DNA of 64,000 nucleotides from Hwanghaeella sp964350445 (GCA_964350445.1 CAYGKA010000021.1:9490-73489); one strand, 5' to 3'. Shown: positions 41,813 through 49,981, counted from the first letter of the stretch. The notes: generated by a model from the letters alone, not told the origin. Translations and numbers: made by a program.

Positions 41813-41850
41813 TAAGCCAAAAAATTGGGCGCACACCCTTCCGAAAGCCG

Positions 41851-41939
41851 GATCAAACCATCCTCGCCACCCCATCGCCGGCTACGTCACTGGCGTGATG
41901 GTTCCGGCCGACCCTGGCATGCACCGCTACGCCTTCTAG
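41851..41939 (+). pseudogene. duplicated 3' end of an SDR gene (remnant)
   Basis: About 80 bp closely match 39788-39867, the 3' end of the complete SDR gene: it codes PIAGYVTGVMVPADPGMHRYAF followed by TAG, against PIAGYVTGVTVPVDGGMHRYAF plus TGA. One C is missing early in the match (GCCACCCCATC versus GCCTCCCCCATC), which breaks the frame, so it is not functional. It lies 38 bp after the caspase-FGE stop. Either a second SDR paralogue was lost here or the caspase gene entered the locus. Confidence 0.75.
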
Positions 41940-42020
41940 CAGGCATTGCGGCGGCGGCACGGAAGGGCAATCACCTTTAGCGCTTTCGTGCTTCATTCAC
42001 TCCACCGACGGGAAAGCGGG

Positions 42021-42350
42021 ATGATAACCTGCCATTTGCGCTGCGAAGTCGATACCGACAAACTGACCGAATTAGAGGAATAATCGAAGATGTGGCGGAG
42101 ACTGGTACCACGTTTCGAGGGTGTCCATCACGGCTATTTCCTTCCCTCCGAAGGGACGAGCGACATGGCGATGGCTATTTTCAGCTTCGCCGCCTTTGAG
42201 CAGTACAGGAAGGATGCCGGCGCTGACCCCGACGTGCAGAAGCCGGTAATTTTCCGGGAGGGACGCGGTTTTTCCGGCGCTTTGATCGGTCTTTCTTCCG
42301 CCCGATTTTGCCCGGTTATTCATCGGGCGACGCGAGACGTGAAAAGGAGG
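42021..42350 (+). pseudogene. decayed NIPSNAP family gene
   Basis: In one frame from ATG 42021 the sequence reads MITCHLRCEVDTDKLTELEE, then TAA (42081-42083) where NIPSNAP proteins have Tyr, then SKMWRRLVPRFEG, VHHGYFLPSEGTSDMAMAIF, SFAAFEQYRKDAGADPDVQ. After about 42240 homology shifts to another frame, giving RRFDRSFFRPIL, the family's C-terminal motif. Thus one nonsense codon and at least one frameshift have ruined the gene. ATG 42090 could start a shortened product, but without the first strand. Confidence 0.75.
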
Positions 42351-42408
42351 GCGGCGGGACCGGAAAACCGGACCTGCCGCGCCTCTCATTCTATAAACGG
42401 GTGACCGA

Positions 42409-42894
42409 TCACAGGTCGGTCGCCGCCTTGTGCTCGATTTTCTTCCAGTTGGCTTCCGCCTTGGAAATCGTGCCGGCCTTGTCCTTCTGATAGGCCTTGT
42501 AGATTTCCTCATTCAGGAAGACGTACAGCTTGCCGTGCTCGACCGCGGCGAACTGCGGGTCGCCGTCGAACTTCTTGCCGACCGAAACGCCGAAGGTGCA
42601 GAATCCACCATTCTGCGGCAGGTATGCGGCCGGCGAATGCTGGAATTCCTTCAAGTTGGCTTCGGAGGAAAAGTAGTAGGCGACGCCGTCATGAACGGCG
42701 GTATGGGCGGCTGTGCCTTCGATGCGGTTGCCAAGCTTGATGAAGGCGACAGGGTCGACGCCATGCAGACCCAGGGGGGCGCCGGCGGCGGTCAGCCCGG
42801 CGGAGACATTGTGCTCGTCCGCCGCGAAGGCGACCGGGGAAGTCGCGAGCAGACCGACGATGGCGATGGAGGCAAGCGCTACTGATTTTTTCAT
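42409..42894 (-). CDS. exported YHS-domain protein
   Basis: A 161-residue periplasmic protein: signal peptide (MKKSVALASIAIVGLLATSP, cleavage after AFA), then a YHS-like domain with LHGVDPVAFIKLGN, VAYYFSSEANLKEFQHSPAAY and FCTFGVSVGKKFDGDPQFAA. YHS domains are implicated in metal binding; the conserved Cys in GGFCTFGVSVG is present. It is the last gene in a leftward run after a GNAT and an AraC gene. Its 3' end comes close to the decayed NIPSNAP gene on the other strand. Confidence 0.82.
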   Translation of the reverse strand: MKKSVALASIAIVGLLATSPVAFAADEHNVSAGLTAAGAPLGLHGVDPVAFIKLGNRIEGTAAHTAVHDGVAYYFSSEANLKEFQHSPAAYLPQNGGFCTFGVSVGKKFDGDPQFAAVEHGKLYVFLNEEIYKAYQKDKAGTISKAEANWKKIEHKAATDL

Positions 42895-43038
42895 GATGTC
42901 GTTTCCCAATTTCGGTTTCAGATGTTGCGTCACCTTGCGTCGGTGACAGGGCGGAAATCGGGCAATTGGGACGATCAATCAACAAGCGGCGGCGCAATTG
43001 GGACGGACGGCAAATATATTGGGACGGAATGCAAATTT

Positions 43039-43980
43039 TCAGGCCAAAACTTGCCGGAAAGACTTCGGCGGCACACCGAATTTGGCGGCGAAGGCGCGGG
43101 TGAAGGCAGCAGGTGATTTGTAGCCGGAACGGGTAGCAACCTCCTGCACGCTGGTGCCGCCGCCATCCAGCATACTCAACGACTTCTGCAACCGCCAATC
43201 GGCGATATAGGCCATCGGCCCCAACCCGATCAGGTGGGAAAACCTGTCCGAGAACCGGCTGCGCGACATGCCCACATGCCGGGCCAGACTGTCGACCGTC
43301 CATTCATGAGCCGGTCGCTCATGAATGGCAGCAAGCGCCTTGCCGATTTGCGGGTCGGTGAAGGCCTGCATGTAACCAACCAGCGGGCCACCGCCGATAT
43401 GGGTGTTCAGCACTTCGATGAACAGAACCTCGGACAGGCGCGCCGCCGCCGCAACCGAGCCCAGCGAACCTGACAGGACCCGCCGTGCGATCAGCCGCAG
43501 GCAATCGTCCAGCCAGGGCTGTTTCACCCGGTCCGCCGCCGTGACCAGAAGATGGTCCGGCAGGGCCTGCAGGAAGGGATGATCCGCGCCGCGCCGGAAG
43601 GTGAAATGGCCGCAGACCATCTGCGTCGCGTCCCGGTCATTGCCTTTTCCCACCACCAGCACGCCCTTGCCGTCATACCCGGCATCCTGCAGCACAGTTT
43701 CCAGATCGGGCGGCGCGGCCTGCGAATTACCGCACGGTAGCGCTTCGCTGGACAGCGCATGACTGCGCCCGGCCGGTATCATCACAAGGTCACCGGGCCC
43801 CAGCACCAATCTCTCGCCACCTGCCACCGTGACGTGGCATGTACCGGATACGACCAGATGGAATCGCGACGCGCGATCCAGTTCCGGCACACGGACCGAC
43901 CAGTCGCCGGTGAAGTGGGTCCGGAAATAGAGGGCACCCTTCAGATTGAGCGTGCTTAGAATGTCGTCGAGCGGATCCAT
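43039..43980 (-). CDS. AraC family regulator with cupin_6-type sensor domain
   Basis: 313 residues: an N-terminal cupin_6-type domain (FHLVVSGTCHVTVAGGERL, LGPGDLVMIPAGRSHAL) and a C-terminal AraC double HTH at about 205-313 (VDSLARHVGMSRSRFSDRFS, LSMLDGGGTSVQEVATRSGY, KSPAAFTRAFAAKFGVPP). ATG 43980 lies 8 bp after the stop of the GNAT gene, so they are co-transcribed. Likely targets are in this leftward group, including the YHS gene 144 bp downstream, but no operator was identified. Confidence 0.9.
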   Translation of the reverse strand: MDPLDDILSTLNLKGALYFRTHFTGDWSVRVPELDRASRFHLVVSGTCHVTVAGGERLVLGPGDLVMIPAGRSHALSSEALPCGNSQAAPPDLETVLQDAGYDGKGVLVVGKGNDRDATQMVCGHFTFRRGADHPFLQALPDHLLVTAADRVKQPWLDDCLRLIARRVLSGSLGSVAAAARLSEVLFIEVLNTHIGGGPLVGYMQAFTDPQIGKALAAIHERPAHEWTVDSLARHVGMSRSRFSDRFSHLIGLGPMAYIADWRLQKSLSMLDGGGTSVQEVATRSGYKSPAAFTRAFAAKFGVPPKSFRQVLA

Positions 43981-43988
43981 GCCACCGC

Positions 43989-44477
43989 CTACAGAGTGCC
44001 GTGCACGGCATCCGCCGAAAGACGGAAGCGCAAGAAGCGCGTGCCGCCGACCGCGGTTTCCCCGTCCGGCAAGAAACCCAAGCGCCGAACCGCGGCCGCG
44101 TTGCTGCGGGTCGGCGGCAGCAGCACGGTGATGGAGGAAAGCCCCATCGGCCCGAAGGCCCGGTCCTTCACAAGTGCGAAGATGCGCCGTCCCCAGCCCC
44201 AGTATTTCGGATGCAGGATCAGCGCGAAGTCCGCCTCCCCCTGCTCCGGCTGCAACCCGCCCCAACCGGCGAATTCGCCATCGATCCGGAATGCCAAGGG
44301 GCCGTAACCGTGTTCGTCCCATAGAGCCTGTTTCGCCGCCAGAAAGGCGCGGCAATCGGCCGCCGAAAACCCGTCCCCTAGCAATGGCAACAGCCGACCC
44401 ACGGCCGGGTCGCTCATCAACGCGATGAGGTCCGCCGACGGTATTGAGTCCAGCGGGACGAAGTCGATTTCAGGCAC
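43989..44477 (-). CDS. GNAT family N-acetyltransferase
   Basis: A 162-residue RimJ/RimL-type acetyltransferase: LMSDPAVGRLLPLLGDGF at the N-terminus, ADFALILHPKYWGWGRRIFA with the acetyl-CoA-binding turn, SSITVLLPPTRSNAAAVRRL and the final LGFLPDGE strand. The substrate is unknown. It is coupled to the AraC regulator downstream. Confidence 0.85.
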   Translation of the reverse strand: MPEIDFVPLDSIPSADLIALMSDPAVGRLLPLLGDGFSAADCRAFLAAKQALWDEHGYGPLAFRIDGEFAGWGGLQPEQGEADFALILHPKYWGWGRRIFALVKDRAFGPMGLSSITVLLPPTRSNAAAVRRLGFLPDGETAVGGTRFLRFRLSADAVHGTL

Positions 44478-44587
44478 GGATGCCGCCTTCTTTTCAGATC
44501 ACGGGGCGAAAGGGCGATGCTTAACCCCACATCACGTAACCGGAAAGAAACATCCGCGCGATCAGCGCGTGATCGTGTGTACCGGGC

Positions 44588-45880
44588 CTAACCCAGCGCC
44601 TCCGCAAAGGCCGCGTCCATGATGTCCAGCGCGTCGTCCACTTCCGCTTCACTCACAGACAGCGGCGGGGCGATGCGGAAAACCGCGGATAGGCCGGGCA
44701 GGCTTGCGATGTTCATGCTCAGTCCCTCCCGCGCACAGACCTCCATCACCTTCAGTCCATAGGGTTCGTCGGGTCGCTTGCTCTCCCGGTCGGTGACCAC
44801 TTCTACGCCCAGCAGCAGCCCCCTGCCCCGGACATCGCCGATCTTGGGATGCTTGTTGGCCAGCGCCCTCAACCCGTCCTCAAGCCGTCCGCCCAATCTT
44901 GCTGCGCGGCCGGGCAGGTCGTCGCGTAGCGCGATTTCCACCACCTTCGCGCCCACCGCCGCCGGCAGCGGGTCGGCCACATGGGTGGTGTAGAACAGGA
45001 ACCCGCGGTCATGCGCGGTGGCCTCGATCTCCGCACTCGTCATCACCGCCGATAGCGGCAGGCCGGCACCGAGGGTCTTGGACAATGTCAGGATGTCGGG
45101 CACGACGCCGTCGCGTTGAAAGGCGAACATCATACCGGTACGGCCGATGCCGGTCTGCGCCTCGTCCAAAATCAACAACATGCCGCGGTCGGTGCATTTT
45201 TGCTTCAGGGCGGCGAGATAGCCCTCGGGCAGATCGATGATGCCGCCGGTCGACAGGATCGGCTCGGCGATGAAGGCGGCCGGCGCGCCGGTCGACTGCG
45301 CATCGATCAGGGCGAAGGCGTCGTCCAGTTCCGTGCGCCAGTCCAGCGGCAGACCAGGGAAGCGCGGCCGGTAGGCATTCGGCACGGGAATAGAGAAATT
45401 GCCCGGCGCGGTCGGACCATAGCCCTTGCGCCCCGCCGCATAGGTCGCCGCCGCGGCGGCGCCGGTCATGCCGTGCCAGGACTGCGCGAAGCTGACGACT
45501 TCGTATCCGCCCGTCACCAGTTTGGCGAGGCGCACGGCGGCGTCGTTCGCCTCTCCCCCGGTGGAAAGCAACAACACGCGGTCGAGCCCCTCCGGCGTAA
45601 GCCCGACCAGCGCTTCCGCCAGGTCCAATACGGGCGGCGAGAGCATGCAGGAATGAAGATGCGTTAATCGGTCGGTCCATTCATGGACAACCTGGGTCAG
45701 TTCCGGATGGCGATGGCCCAGAATGGCACTCATCTGGCCGGACGTGAAATCCAGGATCTTTTGCCCGTCAGCGGCAAAGACGTAGCTGCCGTCAGCGGAA
45801 ACGATCTCCTTTTCGAAGAAATGGGCACCGTAGCGCAGCAACAGCCCGTCGGCGCGGGCAAGGAAATCGAGCTGGGACAA
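44588..45880 (-). CDS. dgdA: 2,2-dialkylglycine decarboxylase (class III PLP aminotransferase)
   Basis: A 430-residue enzyme that decarboxylates and transaminates 2-aminoisobutyrate or similar dialkylglycines using pyruvate. The characteristic DgdA residues of Burkholderia cepacia are retained with an offset of three or four: Gln49 (TSGQMSAILGH), Trp135 (FAQSWHGMTGAA), Asp239 (ILDEAQTGIGRTG) and the PLP Lys268 (LTLSKTLGAGLP). Long blocks such as ATYAAGRKG and FYTTHVADPLPAAVG also match. This is more specific than general class III transaminases. It is divergent from an Lrp/AsnC regulator with a symmetric operator between them. Confidence 0.88.
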   Translation of the reverse strand: MSQLDFLARADGLLLRYGAHFFEKEIVSADGSYVFAADGQKILDFTSGQMSAILGHRHPELTQVVHEWTDRLTHLHSCMLSPPVLDLAEALVGLTPEGLDRVLLLSTGGEANDAAVRLAKLVTGGYEVVSFAQSWHGMTGAAAAATYAAGRKGYGPTAPGNFSIPVPNAYRPRFPGLPLDWRTELDDAFALIDAQSTGAPAAFIAEPILSTGGIIDLPEGYLAALKQKCTDRGMLLILDEAQTGIGRTGMMFAFQRDGVVPDILTLSKTLGAGLPLSAVMTSAEIEATAHDRGFLFYTTHVADPLPAAVGAKVVEIALRDDLPGRAARLGGRLEDGLRALANKHPKIGDVRGRGLLLGVEVVTDRESKRPDEPYGLKVMEVCAREGLSMNIASLPGLSAVFRIAPPLSVSEAEVDDALDIMDAAFAEALG

Positions 45881-45960
45881 GAATGGTCTCCCGAAGGGGT
45901 TGGATTTCCCCGATCCTATCCCCGGCCCAGGCGGTCGGTTCTTCTTCTTCGGATTTTTTT

Positions 45961-46004
45961 GCGAATTCTTCTCGTTTGAATTTAATAAAACGAGATAAAT
46001 TCGC
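45961..46004. promoter_or_regulatory. nested palindromic operator between dgdA and lrp-like gene
   Basis: Outer arms GCGAATT (45961-45967) and AATTCGC (45998-46004), inner arms CTCGTTT (45971-45977) and AAACGAG (45988-45994), with exactly 3 nt between outer and inner arm on both sides and a 10-nt AT core. The 44-bp element is fully symmetric and fits an Lrp-type multimer controlling both divergent genes. Confidence 0.7.
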
Positions 46005-46029
46005 TTGTTATCAAACAGGAAAGAAAATC

Positions 46030-46509
46030 ATGCTCGATGCCCGCGACCGCCGCATACTCTCCCTGCTGCAGAAGGATGCGCGCAAAACCGCTGCCGACAT
46101 GGCGGAGGCGGTCGGCCTGTCGCTGTCGGCATGCGCCAAGCGCATGGCGCGGCTGTGGTCGGACGGCTATATCGAAAGGACGGTGGCGATCCTGGATCGC
46201 AGGCGGTTCCGCCGGCCGGTAACGGCGGCGGTGATGGTGACGCTGACACAGCCCCGGGCAAGTTTTTCCCAGGACTTCGTCCGCCGTATTTGCGCCTTCG
46301 AGGAGGTGCAGCAATGCCACATGGTGACCGGGGATTTCGACTTTCTGCTGATCGTCCAGACGCGATCCATCGAAGCCTATCACGACCTGGCACAGAACGT
46401 GTTCGGCGAATGGCCGAATGTACGCAGCTACAAGACGGTCTTTTTGTTGAGCAGCCTGAAGAACGAAAACACCCTGCCCGACTTCTGCCTGGTCCCGCCG
46501 GAGGAATAG
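46030..46509 (+). CDS. Lrp/AsnC family regulator, probable regulator of dgdA
   Basis: A 159-residue Lrp-type regulator: N-terminal HTH (LDARDRRILSLLQKDARKTA, AEAVGLSLSACAKRMARLW) and RAM/AsnC ligand domain (VMVTLTQPRASFSQDFVRRI, VQQCHMVTGDFDFLLIVQTR). AGGAAAG precedes ATG 46030. Divergence from dgdA and the shared palindrome suggest that it senses the dialkylglycine or a related amino acid. B. cepacia uses a LysR protein (DgdR) instead, so this would be a different control solution. Confidence 0.9.
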   Translation: MLDARDRRILSLLQKDARKTAADMAEAVGLSLSACAKRMARLWSDGYIERTVAILDRRRFRRPVTAAVMVTLTQPRASFSQDFVRRICAFEEVQQCHMVTGDFDFLLIVQTRSIEAYHDLAQNVFGEWPNVRSYKTVFLLSSLKNENTLPDFCLVPPEE

Positions 46510-46577
46510 ATTTACACCCGCAGGCGGCAGGCCGGGTATGGTTCGCGGTTAAACCGAGGCGGGAAAGACCCAGGCGC

Positions 46578-46904
46578 CTAAGTTTTCCCGCTGTCGCGTT
46601 CCATCATCCGGGCAAGATCGCCGAGCGCCCGTTCGATCAGCTTTTGGCGGCGGGCGTCCCGGCCCTCCGAGGTCTGGGCCTAAAGCCTTATGAGGTATTG
46701 CGCCTTGGCAACCGCTTCTGCCCAGGTCTCCGCCGGTTCCGCAAGAAGCTGGGTCTCAAGCTCCGCCTGTCTGCGGCGCAGAGATGCCTGATCCGCCTCG
46801 AACTCCTTCAGGGAATGACGGCGTATTTCCGTCGCCATCATCCCGGTCGGACTGCGGTGTTCGTCCAGGTCGACAGGATCATCTTCCAAGGAAAATTCCT
46901 CCAA
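46578..46904 (-). CDS. small hypothetical gene behind hflC with an in-frame amber codon
   Basis: Starting at TTG 46904, 7 bp after the hflC stop, the frame codes a charged helical protein (EEFSLEDDPVDLDEHRSPTG, LKEFEADQASLRRRQAELET, WAEAVAKAQYLIRL), then TAG at 46680-46682. The same frame continues for 33 sense codons (AQTSEGRDARRQKLIERALG, DLARMMERDSGKT) before a second TAG. The continuation has the same amphipathic character, so it is probably the original C-terminus. The gene is either truncated by a nonsense mutation, read through, or ends naturally at the first stop (74 residues). No family recognised. Confidence 0.45.
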
Positions 46905-46911
46905 AGGCGGC

Positions 46912-47934
46912 CTATTGGTTGCCGGCGACGCTACCGTCGCCGGATGGGGGCTCCGAATGCTGGGCCGAACCATCGGGGTCCATGCCCTTGATGAACTTGA
47001 ACAGGTCGCTGTCCGTGGACAATACCATCGTCGTGTTCTCGGAGATCATCGACTTATAGGCCTGCATGGTGCGCGTGAATTCATAGAAATCGACCGCTTC
47101 CGGGCTTTGATTATAGGCGCTGGCATAGATTTCGGTCGCCTTGGCATCCGCCTCGCCGCGAATCTCCTCAACCGCACGATAGGCTTCGGACTGAATCTTG
47201 TTCAGGTCACGCACACGGTTCCCGCGGATTCGGGCGGCCTCGCCGTTGCCCTCCGACAGGAAACGCTCCGCGATCTGCCGCCGTTCACTGATCATCCGGT
47301 CATAGATCTTGGGCCGGACGCTCTCATTGTAGTTTATCCGTTTGAAGCGGATATCCAGAAGCTCAATCCCGAAGACCCCGACCTTTTCCGCCGCCGCCGC
47401 GAAAATTTCCTGCTCGACCTGTTGCCGTCCCTTTTGGATCGGCAGCAGCGCGCCGATATCCTGCTTGCGTTCGGCATCGGTCAGCAGCGTATCGCGCAAC
47501 GGCACGCGGTCCTTCGTGGTGCGGATGATCTCTATCAATTCGTGCTTGGCGACCGCATTGCGCGTCTCGCTGCCCAGAATGTCATCCAGCCGCGATTGCG
47601 CGCTGCGTTCGTCGCGCAGCCGGAGGAAGTATTGCAGCGGATCGACGATCCGCCAGCGGGCGAAGAGATCGACCGAGATATAGAGCTTGTCCTTGGTCGG
47701 CATGTCAGACGGGTTTCCGTCCCATTCCAGCACGCGCCGGTCGATCGGATTGACCTCCTGAATGAACGGAACCTTGAATTTCAAACCGGCGGTGGTCACC
47801 GGTTCGCCGACGGGTTTGCCGAACTGGGTGATGATCGCCTGTTCGACTTCGCTCACCGTGTAGACCGACCCCGCCACGACATATGCGCCAAGCGCCGAAA
47901 CCGAGGCGATCGCTATGATGACGACCTTGTTCAT
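46912..47934 (-). CDS. hflC: HflC, modulator of FtsH protease
   Basis: A 340-residue inner-membrane protein: one N-terminal transmembrane anchor (IIAIASVSALGAYVVAGSVY), then a periplasmic SPFH/band-7 domain (EQAIITQFGKPVGEP, VNPIDRRVLEWDGNPSDM, DLFARWRIVDPLQYFLRLRD) and a helical stalk (ERRQIAERFLSEGNGEAARI, EIRGEADAKATEIYASAYNQ). It forms the HflKC complex surrounding FtsH. Its start overlaps the hflK stop by ATGA. The usual downstream neighbour, a DegP-type protease gene, is not there. Confidence 0.95.
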   Translation of the reverse strand: MNKVVIIAIASVSALGAYVVAGSVYTVSEVEQAIITQFGKPVGEPVTTAGLKFKVPFIQEVNPIDRRVLEWDGNPSDMPTKDKLYISVDLFARWRIVDPLQYFLRLRDERSAQSRLDDILGSETRNAVAKHELIEIIRTTKDRVPLRDTLLTDAERKQDIGALLPIQKGRQQVEQEIFAAAAEKVGVFGIELLDIRFKRINYNESVRPKIYDRMISERRQIAERFLSEGNGEAARIRGNRVRDLNKIQSEAYRAVEEIRGEADAKATEIYASAYNQSPEAVDFYEFTRTMQAYKSMISENTTMVLSTDSDLFKFIKGMDPDGSAQHSEPPSGDGSVAGNQ

Positions 47935-48992
47935 GGTTTCGCTCCCGGCGGCTTGTCGAGATTGATCAGCGGCAGGATGCCCTGCATCTTCTCATCGACG
48001 ATGATTTTTGAACTGAGGCCCGGCATGACCTCCTGCATTGTTTCGACATAGATGCGCCGGCGCGTGACTTCCGGGGCCTTCGCGTATTCGGTCAACAATG
48101 CATTGAACCGCGCCACGTCGCCTTCGGCCTCGTTCACCCTTTTCAGGCGATAGCCGTCTGCTTCGCGGATCCGCTGATCCTTCTCGCCCTCGGCCAGCGG
48201 GATCACCTTGTTATAATCGCGCCGCGCTTCGTTGATCAGCTTCTCCTTCTCCTGCTGGGCCTGGTTCACCTCGTTGAAGGATTCCTGCACCGGCTGGGGA
48301 GGGTTGATGTTCTTGAGCTGCACCTGGTCGATGCTGATGCCCATGGCGTATTTGGTCGCCAGCGCCTGCATCTTGGTCAGGGCATCTGTTTCGATCTCCT
48401 GACGGCCGATGGTGATGACCTCGTCCACCGTTCGGTCGCCGACGACCTCCCGCATCACGGATTCGGACACGTAGCGAAGGGTTTCGCTCGGCTCACGAAC
48501 CTCGAACAGGAAGTTTCGCGGATTGGATATGCGGTATTGAATGACCCATTCGACAAGCGCGGCGTTCAGGTCGCCGGTGACCATCTGGGTTTCACGCGTC
48601 GCATCACGGGGAAACGTGCTTTGATAAAGGTCGTTGGCGCCCGGTGTCGCGAAACCGAACTCCTGCTTCAACTGCCGTTTGACGGGGACGATCGTCGTTG
48701 TGTCGATCCCCAGCGGCAGCCTGAAATGCAGTCCCGGCGGAACCTCGTTCAGATATTGCCCGAAACGCTGCACGACGGCGACGGAATCGCTGGGTACCGT
48801 GTAGTAGGATGACCACGCCCCCCACGCGGCCACCGCCGCAATGGCGAAGAACGCCATGTTGCGCGGCCCGCCGCCCGGCAGGATCTGTTTGAGACGGTCC
48901 TGGCCTTGCCGGATCAAGTCGTCGATGTCGGGGCCGGGTCCGACACCACCCCAAGGCCCATTGCGGCCGTCGTTATCGTTCTGTGATGACAT
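47931..48992 (-). CDS. hflK: HflK, modulator of FtsH protease
   Basis: A 353-residue partner of HflC. A Gly/Asp/Asn-rich cytosolic N-terminus (NDGRNGPWGGVGPGPDIDDL) precedes one transmembrane segment (MAFFAIAAVAAWGAWSSYYT) and a band-7 domain (SVAVVQRFGQYLNEVPPGLH, ALVEWVIQYRISNPRNFLFE), then a long Glu/Lys-rich stalk. It begins the hflKC operon. The usual upstream folA/thyA genes are absent. Confidence 0.95.
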   Translation of the reverse strand: MSSQNDNDGRNGPWGGVGPGPDIDDLIRQGQDRLKQILPGGGPRNMAFFAIAAVAAWGAWSSYYTVPSDSVAVVQRFGQYLNEVPPGLHFRLPLGIDTTTIVPVKRQLKQEFGFATPGANDLYQSTFPRDATRETQMVTGDLNAALVEWVIQYRISNPRNFLFEVREPSETLRYVSESVMREVVGDRTVDEVITIGRQEIETDALTKMQALATKYAMGISIDQVQLKNINPPQPVQESFNEVNQAQQEKEKLINEARRDYNKVIPLAEGEKDQRIREADGYRLKRVNEAEGDVARFNALLTEYAKAPEVTRRRIYVETMQEVMPGLSSKIIVDEKMQGILPLINLDKPPGAKP

Positions 48993-49178
48993 CTGTGCGC
49001 CTTCTGTTGGGCATGTGCGAAATTGCGTTCCGGGCCGTTTTGTCCGAAACGCCGTCGGTGTGCATGAATTGGAATGGGAGCGGCTGGGGCCGCAGGTATT
49101 CGACGATCAGGGCCTTCACGGGACGGGCGGGAGAGTCATGGCGGTCAATCGCGTGTGCGGTGGTGACAGCGCCGTCTT

Positions 49179-49469
49179 TCAAGCCGACATGGAATTCTGC
49201 GCGGCAGTGCTGGGCGCATTGTCCCGCTCCAGCGCATCGTCCAGCGCGTTCGGGTCAATGGTCAGGGTTCGCGTCAATTCCCGATCGCCCGGTTTGACGG
49301 GCAAATGGATAAGGGTTTGGACCCGCCGATAGGCTTCAAACGACACGCCTTCAAGCCGTTCCTCGTCGGTCTCCACATCGTAAGTGCCGGCGGGAAGAAC
49401 CTCGCTCATATCGGCAAGTGTGAAGGGGCTCGCAAAGGTCACGGTCGACTTCGTGGTGCGTACGGCCAT
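49179..49469 (-). CDS. small conserved hypothetical protein
   Basis: A 96-residue protein with a beta-strand-rich first half (TVTFASPFTLADMSEVLPAG, YDVETDEERLEG) and FEAYRRVQTLIHLP, a pattern familiar from small alphaproteobacterial proteins of unknown function. There is no signal peptide. GAAAGGGTTCTCCC lies before the start at 49469. It lies 187 bp upstream of hflK on the same strand, and a possible link to that operon is unproven. Confidence 0.65.
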   Translation of the reverse strand: MAVRTTKSTVTFASPFTLADMSEVLPAGTYDVETDEERLEGVSFEAYRRVQTLIHLPVKPGDRELTRTLTIDPNALDDALERDNAPSTAAQNSMSA

Positions 49470-49757
49470 GGGAGAACCCTTTCCGGGTCGGTGCGGGCAA
49501 TGATTTGCCTCTCTTGTTTATATAGGGTGTTTTTAAGAATTATCCATAAATGGTTGATTTTTAATTTTTACACACCAGTTGAAATAAAATCTGTACACTT
49601 CTCCCGTGCCATGCGCCGCACGACGCAGTGACGGCGCATCGCCGGGCCGGCATTGCGCCGGAATCCGCGCTCAGGCTCGAATATCGAGAAACTTCCGACG
49701 TACCCTTCCGTCCAAAAACGTACCGTAACCCATAATACAACCTAAAGAGGATTTATG
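49470..49757. promoter_or_regulatory. AT-rich divergent intergenic region
   Basis: About 285 bp between the leftward 96-residue gene and the rightward 44-residue gene. The part 49515-49600 is strongly AT-rich for this genome and would hold the promoters. I see no conserved repeat, RNA structure or further coding in it. Confidence 0.4.
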
Positions 49758-49892
49758 ATGTCCAAAGGCGACAATAGACGCGGAAACCGTGAACAAAAGA
49801 AACCCAAGAAGACCGTGACGAAGGTCCTCGCGACCGCTGATTCAACGAAAGCCTCGGCGGCGGGCAAAATCGGCATACAGAAGAAGAAATAG
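49758..49892 (+). CDS. very small basic protein (44 residues)
   Basis: Codes MSKGDNRRGNREQKKPKKTV, TKVLATADSTKASAAGKIGI and QKKK, then TAG. Similar short Lys/Arg/Gln-rich proteins with an M-S-K-G-N-N-R-E-x-K-K-P-K start are widespread in alphaproteobacteria and of unknown function. AGAGG lies 8 nt before ATG 49758; an adjacent ATG at 49755 is the alternative. It is likely disordered and nucleic-acid or ribosome associated, by composition only. Confidence 0.65.
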   Translation: MSKGDNRRGNREQKKPKKTVTKVLATADSTKASAAGKIGIQKKK

Positions 49893-49981
49893 GCCGGCGA
49901 CCGGCGACGAAGGGCTACCAGGCTTCGAACGGCGCTCGGAAACAGCGACAGACGGTTTGAGAACCCGCCGGCAAGGGGCGG

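Noticed and set aside
48973..49182. A 69-codon minus-strand frame between hflK and the 96-residue gene
   Set aside because: It overlaps both neighbours, has no recognisable family and no clear ribosome site. The ATGA contact at 49182 is noted, but I do not annotate it.
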